64,000 nucleotides of DNA, from the NCBI GenBank assembly GCA_003255025.1, contig QANY01005049.1, positions 175,749 through 239,748 on the forward strand, given 5' to 3'. Below the pieces are notes generated by a model. It did no database searches. It saw nothing but the letters and a program-made list of their open reading frames with translations, and was not told where the DNA came from. Positions 33,088-42,751 of this stretch are shown here, piece after piece. Source of the DNA: Datisca glomerata. Its lineage: Eukaryota; Streptophyta; Magnoliopsida; Cucurbitales; Datiscaceae. Made by a program: the position numbers and the translations under genes. Every line of letters begins with the position of its first letter. The first letter of the stretch is position 1.

Positions 33088-35994
33088 ATGGTGAATGATG
33101 CTTATTTTGAAACCAAGACTCAGCAAGGTTCAAAGATCAGTAAGAAAAGTTCGGGTAAGATGAGCTTTCAGTCTCATGAAGATGTTCTAAAGTTTAAAGG
33201 AGATGGGAGTTCGATGCTGGAAAACCCAGAAGTCAGAGTTGCTTCTAGCTCTTCCTTGGAGGAATCTCCAAGTTTGGATAAGATTTTAGCTATGGAGAAC
33301 AAAGAAGTTGGTGAGAAGAAGGTGTGTGTTCGTGCACTAAATGTGGCAGAAGCACTTGCTGCTCGTATTAATGGAGATGACGAGGAGCATGCTACTTGTT
33401 TTGGCACCTTTAGCTACAACCTTAACTCACCAAATAAGGGAGGAAAGGTCCAAATGGCCATTAATGGCAATGATGAGGCTGCTTCTAGCTCTAATGAGGA
33501 GCAAATCAAAGGTTTGGATGAGCTCTCAATGTCTTGTGGGCACATTTCTTTGGTCCCTTCTTCTCAGGTACACAATGACTTGTTATTACTGGATTCTAGT
33601 GCTTTAAGGGTTCCTTCATCATTTGGTGGAGCCCCATGTTTTGTAAATGAAGCTTTTACAGGTGCTTCTAAGGACAAAGAGCATGTTCAGAAGCAAACAA
33701 GCTTTCCCTTGTCTGAAAAACTCAGGCAAATCACCAAGGGTTCTCTGGCCAAAGGAGGAGCACGAAGAAGAGAGATGATCAAGGGTGAAATCTTTTGTCC
33801 ATTGGTCAATGAGGCTGTACTTGAGAGCCAATCAACTCCTGCCACCTCACCAATTCTAGCTAACCCTAGTTGTGCATGGAGTACAAACAATGACATGCAT
33901 TCTGATCAAAAAGTGAAAGGACAAAAGCAAAAGGAGAAAGGACACCTACTCTTGCATACCTTGGGCAACAACAAAGCTAAAACTTTGCTTGCAAGGACAG
34001 ACAGCCTGCCCCAAAACCCGGAGCAAGGACAATCTGTCTTAATTGTGGCTGTACCTGAAGATAAAGGTGATTTGACATTGCCTTTGCCCAAGACATCCTT
34101 GGAGCACGTTTTAGGTACCCTTGTACTACCACCTATGCATGGATATGACTCCTCCACGTCAGCTCCATCAAGGACAGACAGCCTGCCCCAAAACCCGGAG
34201 CAAGGACAATCTGTCTTAATTGTGGCTGTACCTGAAGATAAAGGTGATTTGACATTGCCTTTGCCCAAGACATCCTTGGAGCACGTTTTAGGTACCCTTG
34301 TACTACCACCTATGCATGGATATGACTCCTCCACGTCAGCTCCATCAAGGACAGACAACCTGCCCCAAAACCCGGAGCAAGGACAGCCTCTCTTAATTAC
34401 AGTTGTACCTGAACATAAAGGGGATTTGACCTTGCCTTTGCTCAAGACATCCTTGGAGCATGTTTCAGGTACCTTTGTACTACCACCTAAGCATGGAAAG
34501 GACACCTCCACGTCAGCTTCATCTTCTCCAACAGCTCGAAAACCTCATTCATCCATTTTTCCAGAATACAATCAAGTAGTTGATGATCTTGAGTTATATG
34601 CTTTTACTCAGGGGTTTAGACGAAATTGTGAGTATTATCCTTCCCCCAAACCTTTGGAACCTTTAAAGAATAAGGAGGTGGCTGCTAAGGGTATTTCTGA
34701 AACCCTTAAGTGCAACACTATCTACCATAAACTTTGTGAAGCTTCACCTAAAGCTCAACAAAAGGATGGATCTTGGGCTGATAAAGTTAAGAGAAACCAA
34801 CCTAGTAGGTTTGAGCTTGAGTTTCAGGAGTCTACAATTTATGAAGAACATAGGGTCATTGTAAAGCTCCCTGACTTTGTTACCAAAGACAGCTTTGCCA
34901 AATGGGAGACTTGTTTGGTTGGCTATTTTGTGGGTAAAACAGCTCCATTACACTTGGTTAAGAGGATTGCGTTGCAGCTTTGGAAAGGGAGAGGTCTCCT
35001 TGATGTTCAAGCTTCCAAAGGACTCTTCTATTTCAAATTTGATAACTTAGAACATCGAGATTATTTCTTTAAAGATGGACCTTGGCATTTGTTAGGGAAA
35101 CCTCTTATTCTGCAACCATGGGAGCCTAATGTCAAATTCACAAAGGAAAAGTTAGCTAAGATCCCCATTTGGGTGAAACTTTGGAATGTTCCCCTTGAGT
35201 TGAGAACCTCTGAAGCTCTAAGCTACATTGCTAGTGCAGTGGGTAAACCCCTATACTCGGATCACTTGACTGCAAAAGGAGTGAAAAGAGACTTCGCTAG
35301 AATCTGTGTTGAGATTTCAACCAAGTCAAGAATCCTTAAGCATCTTGATATTGATCTTGGTATTGAAGGATGGGATCCAATTGATGTTTTTGTAGAGTAT
35401 GAGGGCCTACCAAAGAGGTGTGACAAGTGTGATATCTTTGGTCATGATTGTGATTTCATCCAGCAAGCTAAAACACTTTCTCCTAATCCCCAAGCTACAG
35501 CCCCATCTCTACCACAATCCAACCCTAGCTCCACCTCAAACTCCCCAAATCACTCCTCTCCCTCATCCCCCACACATTCCACCCCAAAACAATCCCCCAT
35601 TTCTCCCTCACTTCTCCCAAACACCACTCCCTCAACCCATTTGGATGATGACAGTGGCTGGATTGAGATTCCATCCAAGAGATCAAGGAAGAAAATCAAC
35701 TCAGAAGTGGGACTTGAATTGGCCTTAGTGCTAGACCAAGACATAGTTGAAGCTTCCCCACTAAGGGTGGAACCTATTGAGCACTCAACTGAGGAAGAAG
35801 AGGATAATCTTGCTGTCGTGAGCAAGAACCAAGAGCTTTCCACCCCTTCACCTTCTCTAAACACTTCCAGCTCAAGCAAAAGGAGAAAGAAGAAGAAGAA
35901 GAAGAAGGTCAATGGCACACCACACCCTGCAAAGGGTAGAGATAAAGGAGTTGCAGCTAGTGGAGAAACCCACAACCCACCCATTCATGTTTAA
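33088..35994 (+). CDS. LA-1 ORF1: DUF4283 / zinc-knuckle RNA-binding protein
   Basis: This 968-residue protein should bind the LINE RNA and form the particle with ORF2 protein, as for plant LINE ORF1 proteins. I chose ATG 33088 (MVNDAYFETK) over the in-frame ATG at 33049, because LB copies start with the same MVNDEY and the earlier ATG lies in the hairpin leader. Residues 303-479 are three tandem copies of a 59-residue unit. DUF4283 spans about residues 585-760 (VIVKLPDFVTKDSF, LVGYFVGKTAPLHLVKRI, KIPIWVKLWNVPLELRT). The zinc knuckle RCDKCDIFGHDC is near 778. A Ser/Pro-rich tail and a Lys-rich run (KRRKKKKKKK) end it. The stop overlaps the ORF2 start by 8 nt. No damage seen. Confidence 0.85.
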   Translation: MVNDAYFETKTQQGSKISKKSSGKMSFQSHEDVLKFKGDGSSMLENPEVRVASSSSLEESPSLDKILAMENKEVGEKKVCVRALNVAEALAARINGDDEEHATCFGTFSYNLNSPNKGGKVQMAINGNDEAASSSNEEQIKGLDELSMSCGHISLVPSSQVHNDLLLLDSSALRVPSSFGGAPCFVNEAFTGASKDKEHVQKQTSFPLSEKLRQITKGSLAKGGARRREMIKGEIFCPLVNEAVLESQSTPATSPILANPSCAWSTNNDMHSDQKVKGQKQKEKGHLLLHTLGNNKAKTLLARTDSLPQNPEQGQSVLIVAVPEDKGDLTLPLPKTSLEHVLGTLVLPPMHGYDSSTSAPSRTDSLPQNPEQGQSVLIVAVPEDKGDLTLPLPKTSLEHVLGTLVLPPMHGYDSSTSAPSRTDNLPQNPEQGQPLLITVVPEHKGDLTLPLLKTSLEHVSGTFVLPPKHGKDTSTSASSSPTARKPHSSIFPEYNQVVDDLELYAFTQGFRRNCEYYPSPKPLEPLKNKEVAAKGISETLKCNTIYHKLCEASPKAQQKDGSWADKVKRNQPSRFELEFQESTIYEEHRVIVKLPDFVTKDSFAKWETCLVGYFVGKTAPLHLVKRIALQLWKGRGLLDVQASKGLFYFKFDNLEHRDYFFKDGPWHLLGKPLILQPWEPNVKFTKEKLAKIPIWVKLWNVPLELRTSEALSYIASAVGKPLYSDHLTAKGVKRDFARICVEISTKSRILKHLDIDLGIEGWDPIDVFVEYEGLPKRCDKCDIFGHDCDFIQQAKTLSPNPQATAPSLPQSNPSSTSNSPNHSSPSSPTHSTPKQSPISPSLLPNTTPSTHLDDDSGWIEIPSKRSRKKINSEVGLELALVLDQDIVEASPLRVEPIEHSTEEEEDNLAVVSKNQELSTPSPSLNTSSSSKRRKKKKKKKVNGTPHPAKGRDKGVAASGETHNPPIHV
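33994..34524 (+). repeat. Three 177-bp tandem units inside LA-1 ORF1
   Basis: Units start at 33994, 34171 and 34348 with AGGACAGACA. The first two appear identical base for base; the third differs at many sites. LA-2 has two units, one like each type, so the extra unit in LA-1 is a recent in-frame duplication. Confidence 0.9.
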
Positions 35995-38900
35995 TCTTGC
36001 TACTTGGAACATTAGGGGGCTCAATGACTCCTTAAAACAAGCTGCTGTGAGGAAGCTTTGTAAGAATTCCAATCTTTCTCTTTGTTCTTTACTTGAAACT
36101 AAAGTGAAAAACTTTAAATTCACTAATCTTGCTAAGGCCATTTTTCCTAATTGGGAGGTGGTAGCAAACTACAATTTTGCTGCAGGGGGTAGAATTTGGG
36201 TTGCTTGGGACCCAAAAGTACTTGATGTAATAGTTTTGGATACTACTGACCAAGTTTTATTTTGTAAGCTTACTATTAAGCATTCTAATGTTGTATGTTA
36301 TATCACATTCGTATATGCTTCAAATTCTAAAGTGATCAGGAAGAAGCTTTGGGAATCCTTGTGCTCCCACCACTCACTCACTTCTCATGCCCCATGGCTT
36401 ATCACCGGAGATTTCAATGTTATTGCCTCCCCTAGTGAGAAATCAGGAGGAGCTAAGGGATGGGATGATGGCATCTTTGACTTCAACAAATGCACTTTCA
36501 CTATTGAGGTTGAGGACCTTGCATACTCAGGTTGTCAATTCACATGGTCAAACAAGCATAATGATGGAACCTTTATTATGTGTAAGTTGGATAGAGCCAT
36601 GGCAAATATTCACTGGATGGACTCGTTCCCTGACACAAAGTGTCTCTTTGCTCCTCCCGGCATCTCTGATCACAGTCCAATTGTCTTACAAATGGAGAAG
36701 GACTCCTATAAACCAAGAGTAAGCTTCAAGTTTTTTGAGTTTTGGTTTGAAAGAGAAGGGTTTTGGCAGCTTTTGGATAGAGTTTGGGGGGCTGAGATTT
36801 CAGGGACAGCAATGTTTAGGCTCTGTAAGAAGCTTAAGGCACTCAAAGGTGAACTGAGGAGGTTCAACCAAAGATTTTGCAGTGATCTTCCTTCTAGAGT
36901 TAAATTGGCTGAAGCACACATGGAGTCAATTCAAAACTTGTTGGGAAATGACCCTTTAAATGCATTGTTACAGGCTCAGGAGAGAGATGCATGCTCCAAA
37001 TTCTTTGAGCTTAGACATGCTGAAGAGAGCTTCTACAGGCAGAAGTCAAGAGTACAGTGGCTTCAGTTGGGTGATCAGAACACTTCTTTCTTTTTTCAAA
37101 GTATGAAAAAGAATAGATTCAAAACCAGGATTACACACCTGGACAACCAAGGCTCTCTACTTACTTCCCATGAGGAGATCCAGGATCATATATTAGATTA
37201 CTACAAAAATCTCTTGGGTACACCAAATGAAGAAATGGGAGTCAATTGGAGTATACTTGATTGTGCTTTGCCAAGAAAGCTTGGACCTGATCAGGCTGTA
37301 CCTTTGGCTCTTCCCATTGAAGAAAATGAGGTCAAGCAAGCTATTTTCAGTATGGGAAGTGGCAAAGCTCCTGGACCAGATGGTTTTTCAGCTGGGTTCT
37401 TTAAGAAAGCATGGCATGTGGTGGGTGGGGATGTAACCAAAGCTGTTTTGGAGTTCTTTACTACACGTAACCTCCTAAAAGAGGTTAACTCAACTGCAAT
37501 CACCTTAATACCAAAAGTCCCTAATCCCACTAGTATTGGGGACTTTAGACCTATCTCTTGCTGCAATGTAGTCTACAAGTGCATCACAAAAATACTTGCT
37601 GAAAGACTCAAGCTTGTATTACCCAATATCGTAAGTCAAAACCAAAGTGCTTTTATCCCAGGAAGGAGAATGATTGACAATATTTTTCTCTCCCAAGAAT
37701 TACTTAGAAGCTACCATAGATCACTTGGTTTGCCAAGGTGTGCTCTCAAGGTGGACCTTAAGAAAGCCTATGATAGTGTGAACTGGTCACTAATAGGTAA
37801 AGCTTTTCAATGCCTTGGCTTCCCAAATGTTTTCATTTCTTTGGTCATGGAGTGCCTTTCTTCTCCCTCATACTCAGTGAATATAAATGGTGAGCTGCAT
37901 GGTTACTTTAGGGGTGCTAAAGGAATTAGACAAGGGATCCAATCTCTCCTTACATCTTTGTCATCATCATGGAGGTCTTGACAGGGATCTTGAGCTTTGC
38001 AGCCAAACACTCAGAGTTTCAGTTCCATTGGAGGTGCAAAGAGCTTAACTTAGTTAATCTGTGCTTTGCTGATGACCTACTCTTATTCTGTAAAGGAGAC
38101 AAAAAAAGCCTGCATGTGCTTAAGGAAGCTTTGGCCATTTTTCAAGAGCTATCAGGGCTTCAACCAAATATTTCAAAGAGTCAACTGTTCTTATCAGGGG
38201 TGAGCACAGAGATGTCTTCTATCATTCATGCTGAACTGGGTTTTACAGAAGGGTCTCTTCCAGTTAGATATCTTGGTGTCCCACTCATTACAACCAAGCT
38301 TACCAAATCAGATTGTCAAGTTTTGGTTGACAGACTCACTATGAGAATCAGTTGTTGGGAATCAAAGTATTTGTCTTATGCTGGAAGACTCCAACTTATC
38401 AAGTCTGTCCTTATGGCTATGGTCAACTTTTGGAGTGGTCTCTTCATTCTCCCTAAAAGAGTGGTGAAGACAGTCCAATGCTTGGTAAGAAATTTTCTAT
38501 GGAATGGCCAAGATACTAAAGCTTCTGGGGCCAAGGTAGCTTGGGCAGACCTATGTTTTGACAAGGTACAAGGTGGGTTGGGCCTTAAGGAATTGGTTTT
38601 AGCTAATGAAGTTGCTATAGCCAAACACTTATGGTTCTTGCTACTCCCTTCTAAAAGATCACTTTGGAAAGATTGGTGTCAAACATACCTAATCAGAAAG
38701 AGTTCAATTTTCTTGGTTTCCATTCCTTCAAACCCATCTTGGGTTTGGAGAAAGCTTCTCAAGCTCAGGAGCAAGTTTCTGCCCTTTTGCTCTATAACTA
38801 TTGGAGATGGTACTACTGTGAAGCTTCTTACAGATAATTGGAATCCTCTAGGTGTCCTCTGGGCCAGATTTGGGCAAAGACTTTTGTTAGGAACTTCTTG

Positions 38901-39639
38901 GACTATGGACTCTATGGTGAGTGTTGTCATTCAAGACAATCAATGGCATTGGCCAACTTCAAACACCATTGAGTTTCTTGAGATTAGAAGTGTTCCAATT
39001 CCTCCTCCCCTAGCTCAACGGCAAGATGTTTGGAAATGGAGTTCAAGTCAGAATGGAGATTTCTCTCTAAGTCTAACCTATAAGGCACTGTCCCCTACAA
39101 GACAACCGGTTAAGTGGGCAAAGGTGATATGGTTCTCTAAACACATCCCAAGGTGCAGCTTTATCTCTTGGTTGGCTTTGAGAAACAAACTTTCCACTAG
39201 AGATAGGGTTGCACAATGGGACCAAACACCAGGGTTTTCTTCTGATTGTGTGTGTTGTGTTGGCTACCAGGAGACACATGAGCATCTTTTTATCAATTGT
39301 TGTTATGCAGCCAGAGTATGGGCCACACTTGTGAACAAATGTGATCTACACTGCTAGGTTAGGGATTGGGATGAGTTTGTAGATTGGATGCTAGCTAATG
39401 CAACAGGGAAGTCACTCAAAGGAGTCCTAGTTAAGCTAGCTTTTACTTCCTTCATCTATTATATATGGATAGAAAGAAATGCTAGGATTTTTGAAGGCAA
39501 AATCAGAGATTCCAAGATCCTAACTGAAGCTATTTCACAATTAGTCAGATTAAGGCTTTGAGATTCGAAGTGTTTTGGCACTAATGATACTAATCTATGT
39601 TTAGTGGATAGATGGGGTCTTAACCCAAGCATTTTGTAA
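35987..39639 (+). pseudogene. LA-1 ORF2: endonuclease-reverse transcriptase with one frameshift
   Basis: This is the enzyme of target-primed reverse transcription. The start ATG 35987 (MFNLATWNIRGLN) matches LB and LC starts (MINLA-WN). The APE-like endonuclease has ETKV (metal-binding Glu), GDFNVI and SDHSPIVL near residues 40-240. RT begins with GKAPGPDGFSAGFF (37363) and ITLIPKVPNP; FADDLLLF near 38065 is the catalytic pair. The zf-RVT domain is near 39000-39340 (CVCCVGYQETHEHLFINC). One G is missing at the GGG 37934-37936 (RQG-DP expected), shifting the frame before FADD. TAG at 39355-39357 cuts off the last 94 codons. Without these two changes the protein would be about 1217 residues. 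Confidence 0.9.
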
Positions 39640-39815
39640 ACCTTGGCTGTCTTATGAAGCATTGATATCTAATTTCAGTACTTTACATATTACTAGTTTA
39701 ATTTGCGTGCAGATCTTAAGCCTCTAATCAGGCTCTAATTTTGTACTTCCTGGGGTATGCCCCTTGTACATGTGTAAGTATCTTTTGGTTTATACAATTT
39801 GTTTACCCAAAAAAA
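39640..39815 (+). other. LA-1 3' tail with conserved hairpin and poly(A)
   Basis: The tail holds GGGG-TATG-CCCC at 39752-39763, followed by CTTGTACA, TTTATACAATTTG and TTTACCC, then about nine A. The same hairpin and flanks occur in LB-1 (43522-43533), LB-2 (50343-50354) and another LINE tail (47030-47041), all on the minus strand. It is a candidate recognition site for the ORF2 enzyme. Confidence 0.7.
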
Positions 39816-39824
39816 AAGAAGGGA

Positions 39825-40463
39825 TAAAATCTAGCCACAAAGAGTTGATTAATGCTCTATCCAATTTTTTCATGATATAGGTACCATCATCATGGCGATT
39901 ACTCCAAGTTAATTGGCAGCCACTATAAGGGTGGTCCTCCACTTCAATTCTGAATAAGCACTCTCCAAACTCCCTCATTCCAGTATCCCATTCAAACCTG
40001 CCTACTACCTTCTGATTAGGGTGTAAAGATTCATTAAAGTCACCTGTGATAATCCAAGGGGATTGACCACACTTCCCATGGTGCTAACAAGGCTGTTCCG
40101 AAGATCAATTCTCTCAGAGCTAGAGTTTGAAGCATACATGAAAGAAGCAAAGAAAACCATTCCTGAGAGTCTCAAACTGATTCTACACAAAATAGTCTGA
40201 TTGGAGCTAAAGATAGACTCCACCTCAAGCCTTTTTGGATCCCAAGAAACCCAAATCCTCCCTCCTTGAGAAAAATCATAATTAGCTAGAATCTGCCGGT
40301 TAGGGAACACACTTTGAGCAATTGAAGAAAACTTAGGGAATTTCACCTTAGTTTCCACCAAAGAGCACAAATTCAGTTGAAAGTCTCTACACAACTTCCT
40401 GACCTCCGCTTGCTTGAGAGTACTATTGAAGCCACTCACATTCCAAGTGGCAAGATTAATCAT
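39825..40463 (-). pseudogene. LC ORF2, N-terminal endonuclease half
   Basis: MINLATWNVSGFNSTLKQAE starts at 40463. LCSLVETKVKFPKF carries the metal-binding Glu, and GGRIWVSWDPKRLEV follows. After a stop and frameshift near 40005 the frame reads RIEVEDHPYSGCQLTWSNR and KLDRALINSLWLDFIPS, where LA-1 interrupts it. Confidence 0.85.
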
Positions 40464-41939
40464 AGATGGATTGGGCAGTGGGTTACCCCACCTTTGATAA
40501 CCAATTTCCCCTTCACCTTACTAGGGTGAGGGGTACCTTTCCCTTTCTTCTTCAGCTTCCTCTTGGAGCTCTTAGAATCTTGGCCCACAGAATTAGGAGA
40601 CACAGGGGTGAGGGACTCATTGTCTTCATTAGTACCCATTTTCATCTCCTCCTCACCATGGGGAGCCTCTTCTTTGGGTGGGAGCATGGCTATAGGGCTA
40701 TCCAAAGAACTACGCTCCAAATCATTGAAACTTGGCACAATAGCTAAGCTTTTATCTGCTAAAGGAGACTTTCTCCCAAATTTCTTTTTTGTGACCACTG
40801 TCCATCCTTCTCCTGAATCAGATTCAGTGGGAGTGGTAATGGATAAGATGGGGGGTTAATGGTGGCAATGAGAATTATAGGGAGCTTGGGGGTTGATATT
40901 TTGGTGGGGCTAGGAGATGGAGATGAGGTCTCTTTGGGGGACTGGGGAGGGGAGGGGGAAGTATCTGGTTGGTTAGGGGCTTGAGGGGGAAGGGAAGGAT
41001 TAGGTTTATGGACTAAGGGAACCACATTACAATCATGGCCAAAGATGTTACACTTTTGGCATCTTTTAGGTAGAGCTTCATATTCAACTTGGACATTAAT
41101 AGGGAACCACCCATCTAATCCAAGATCAATATCAAAGTGCTTAACCACCCTAATTTGGGTAGTGATTTCAACACAAACTCGAGCATACTCATTTTTACCT
41201 CCTTTGGCTGTCCACGAGTCAGTATAGAGAGGAGTACCAACAGCACTAGCAGCGTGCCCCAAGGCCTCTGCTGACCTTAGTTCAAGGGGACATTCCAGAG
41301 CCTAACCCAAATAGGGATCTTAGAGACCTTCTCCTTGCAAAATTTGACATTAGGCTGCCATTTTTGGGGAATAGTGGGCTTACCAAGTAAGAACCAAGGT
41401 CTAGCTTCAAGAACAGCATCTCTAGCTTCAATAGAGTCAATTTTGAAAAAGAAGACATCCTTGTTGGTTGAGACCTCAACTAAACCTTTTTTGCCCCATA
41501 ATTGCATGGAAATAGTCTTAACCAAATGCAAAGGAGAGGACTTACCCACAAAGAAGCCCACAAGACAACTTTCCAATTTTGGAAAGCTTTCTTTGGATAT
41601 GCAACCTGGTAGCATGACTATAATTCTTTCTTCTTCAAATATTATGGTCAACAAGCTAACCATGGGTGAGCCTTTGACTAGTGGTCAACAAGGTAATTTC
41701 CCTGAGTATAATGTTGTGGTCCAAGATCTTGAACTTTCCCATTGTTCTCCAGAGGGAGAGGGGGGGATCTCTCTACTAATTCCTTGAGTAAAAGGATAAA
41801 GTTCAAGATCTTGGACCACAACATTATACTCAGGGAAATTACCTTGTTGACCACTAGTCAAAGGCTCGCCCATGGTTAGGGTAAGATTGGCTTGATTAGG
41901 GGTAATTGGTGGATCAAGCAAAGGCTTTCTCTCAATCAT
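40460..41939 (-). pseudogene. LC ORF1, broken by a foldback
   Basis: It begins in mid-protein with GEPLTSGQQGNFPEYNVVVQ and DLELYPFTQGISREIPPSPS, which matches LA ORF1 (FPEYNQVVDDLELYAFTQGF). After the foldback comes DUF4283 (ERIIVMLPGCISKESF, LVGFFVGKSSPLHLVKTI, KIPIWVRLWNVPL) with a frameshift near 41277. The knuckle is RCQKCNIFGHDC, followed by a Pro/Ser-rich tail. The stop TGA shares ATGA with the ORF2 start. Confidence 0.8.
41656..41879. repeat. 82-bp foldback in LC ORF1
   Basis: Arms 41656-41737 and 41798-41879 are reverse complements with about one mismatch seen (GGGTGAGCC against GGCTCGCCC), around a 60-bp loop. The right arm is in the coding sense of LC ORF1; the left arm is an inverted copy of the same stretch. 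Near identity means a recent event. Confidence 0.9.
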
Positions 41940-42180
41940 TTTTAAAGCAGGTCAACTCTATTTCTGTCTCCCTTATCCCTAAGGTCCCTAATCCTACTAG
42001 GGCTAGTGACTATATTCCCATTTCTTGTTGTAGTGTCATATATAAATGTATTACAAAGCTTTTGGCAGATAAATTAAAGCTGGTTCTCCTGGATCTAATC
42101 AGCCTGATCAAAATACTTTTGTCTTCCGGATAGAAGAATAATTGATAACATTTTCTCATCCCAAGATCTTGTTAGAAGCT
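41940..42180 (+). pseudogene. LINE reverse-transcriptase fragment (plus strand)
   Basis: The frame reads FLKQVNSISVSLIPKVPNPT, then ISCCSVIYKCITKLLADKLK and a broken SG-R-IIDNIFSSQDLV. This is RT fingers sequence of LINE ORF2. It ends exactly at the Gypsy-1 LTR (42181). A later part of a LINE RT lies on the other side of Gypsy-1 (55576-55956), so Gypsy-1 probably landed in this LINE, with about 150 codons lost. Confidence 0.75.
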
Positions 42181-42751
42181 TGATATGAATCTCAAGCGAC
42201 CTGCCTTGAAACCAAATAACAAAGATGGTTCAAGAACCCAATAATCGATTTTAAAGAAGAAGAATCCTTGCCCGTTTTCTATGACACAAAGAGAACTTTA
42301 GATATAAGAACTAAAACCCAAATTTATGCTTTGAAAAGAACCAAATGTATAGTTTAGACACCACACTCAAGAACAAGAAGGAAAAGTGAGGGAAAAGTCT
42401 AGGTTTTAGATGCCACAAGAATATTCTTGATAAGTCTGAAAATTTTTAAGAAGAACCAAAGAGAAAACTCTCACAAAGAAATTATATTCATTAAAGTTGT
42501 TTAATACATTGTGAAACCATGCTTAAATAAAAAAAACTAAAAGCTTAAAGAGTCCTAAATTGTTTAAATAACCTAAACTAAATTTAAAAGATAAAAAAGT
42601 ATATATTGCAATAAATAAGGAACTTGTAATCCACCACTACTATTGACTGTCCACTTTTAAGTTAGGATTGCCAAGGTGTCATGCTCTAATAAAGTACTAT
42701 TGCCTGTCCGCTTCTAGGTTAGGGTCGCCAAGTTATCTTGCTTCCTTATCA
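42181..42751 (-). repeat. 3' LTR of Gypsy-1
   Basis: On the minus strand it starts TGATAAGGAAGCAAG and ends TTCATATCA. The same LTR family recurs in this window at 46799, 47283, 49321, 55429, 59660 and 62570. Here it spans 571 bp and looks complete. Confidence 0.85.

Larger units (their letters stand above)
32948..39815 (+). mobile_element. LINE LA-1: full-length, nearly intact non-LTR retrotransposon
   Basis: It has a 5' leader, ORF1, ORF2 (endonuclease, RT, zf-RVT), a 3' tail with hairpin and a short poly(A). AAGAAGGGA flanks it (32939-32947 and 39816-39824), a 9-bp target duplication, and the target is the endonuclease gene of LC. I found only two ORF2 defects: a one-base loss near 37936 and a TAG at 39355-39357. 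ORF1 is open. The copy is therefore young, and close relatives may still move. Confidence 0.9.
39816..41939 (-). mobile_element. LINE LC: 5' part of the element hit by LA-1
   Basis: The minus strand carries a third LINE family with ORF1 (41939-40460) and the first half of the endonuclease (40463-39825). The other side of LA-1 (32947-32647) continues it. The upper end joins an unrelated plus-strand RT fragment at 41940, so the LC 5' leader is missing. ORF1 has a foldback (41656-41879) that breaks its frame. Confidence 0.8.

Noticed and set aside
33906..34511. 201-residue minus-strand frame opposite the 177-bp repeats
   Set aside because: It is a shadow of ORF1; the unit length is divisible by 3, so antisense frames stay open too.
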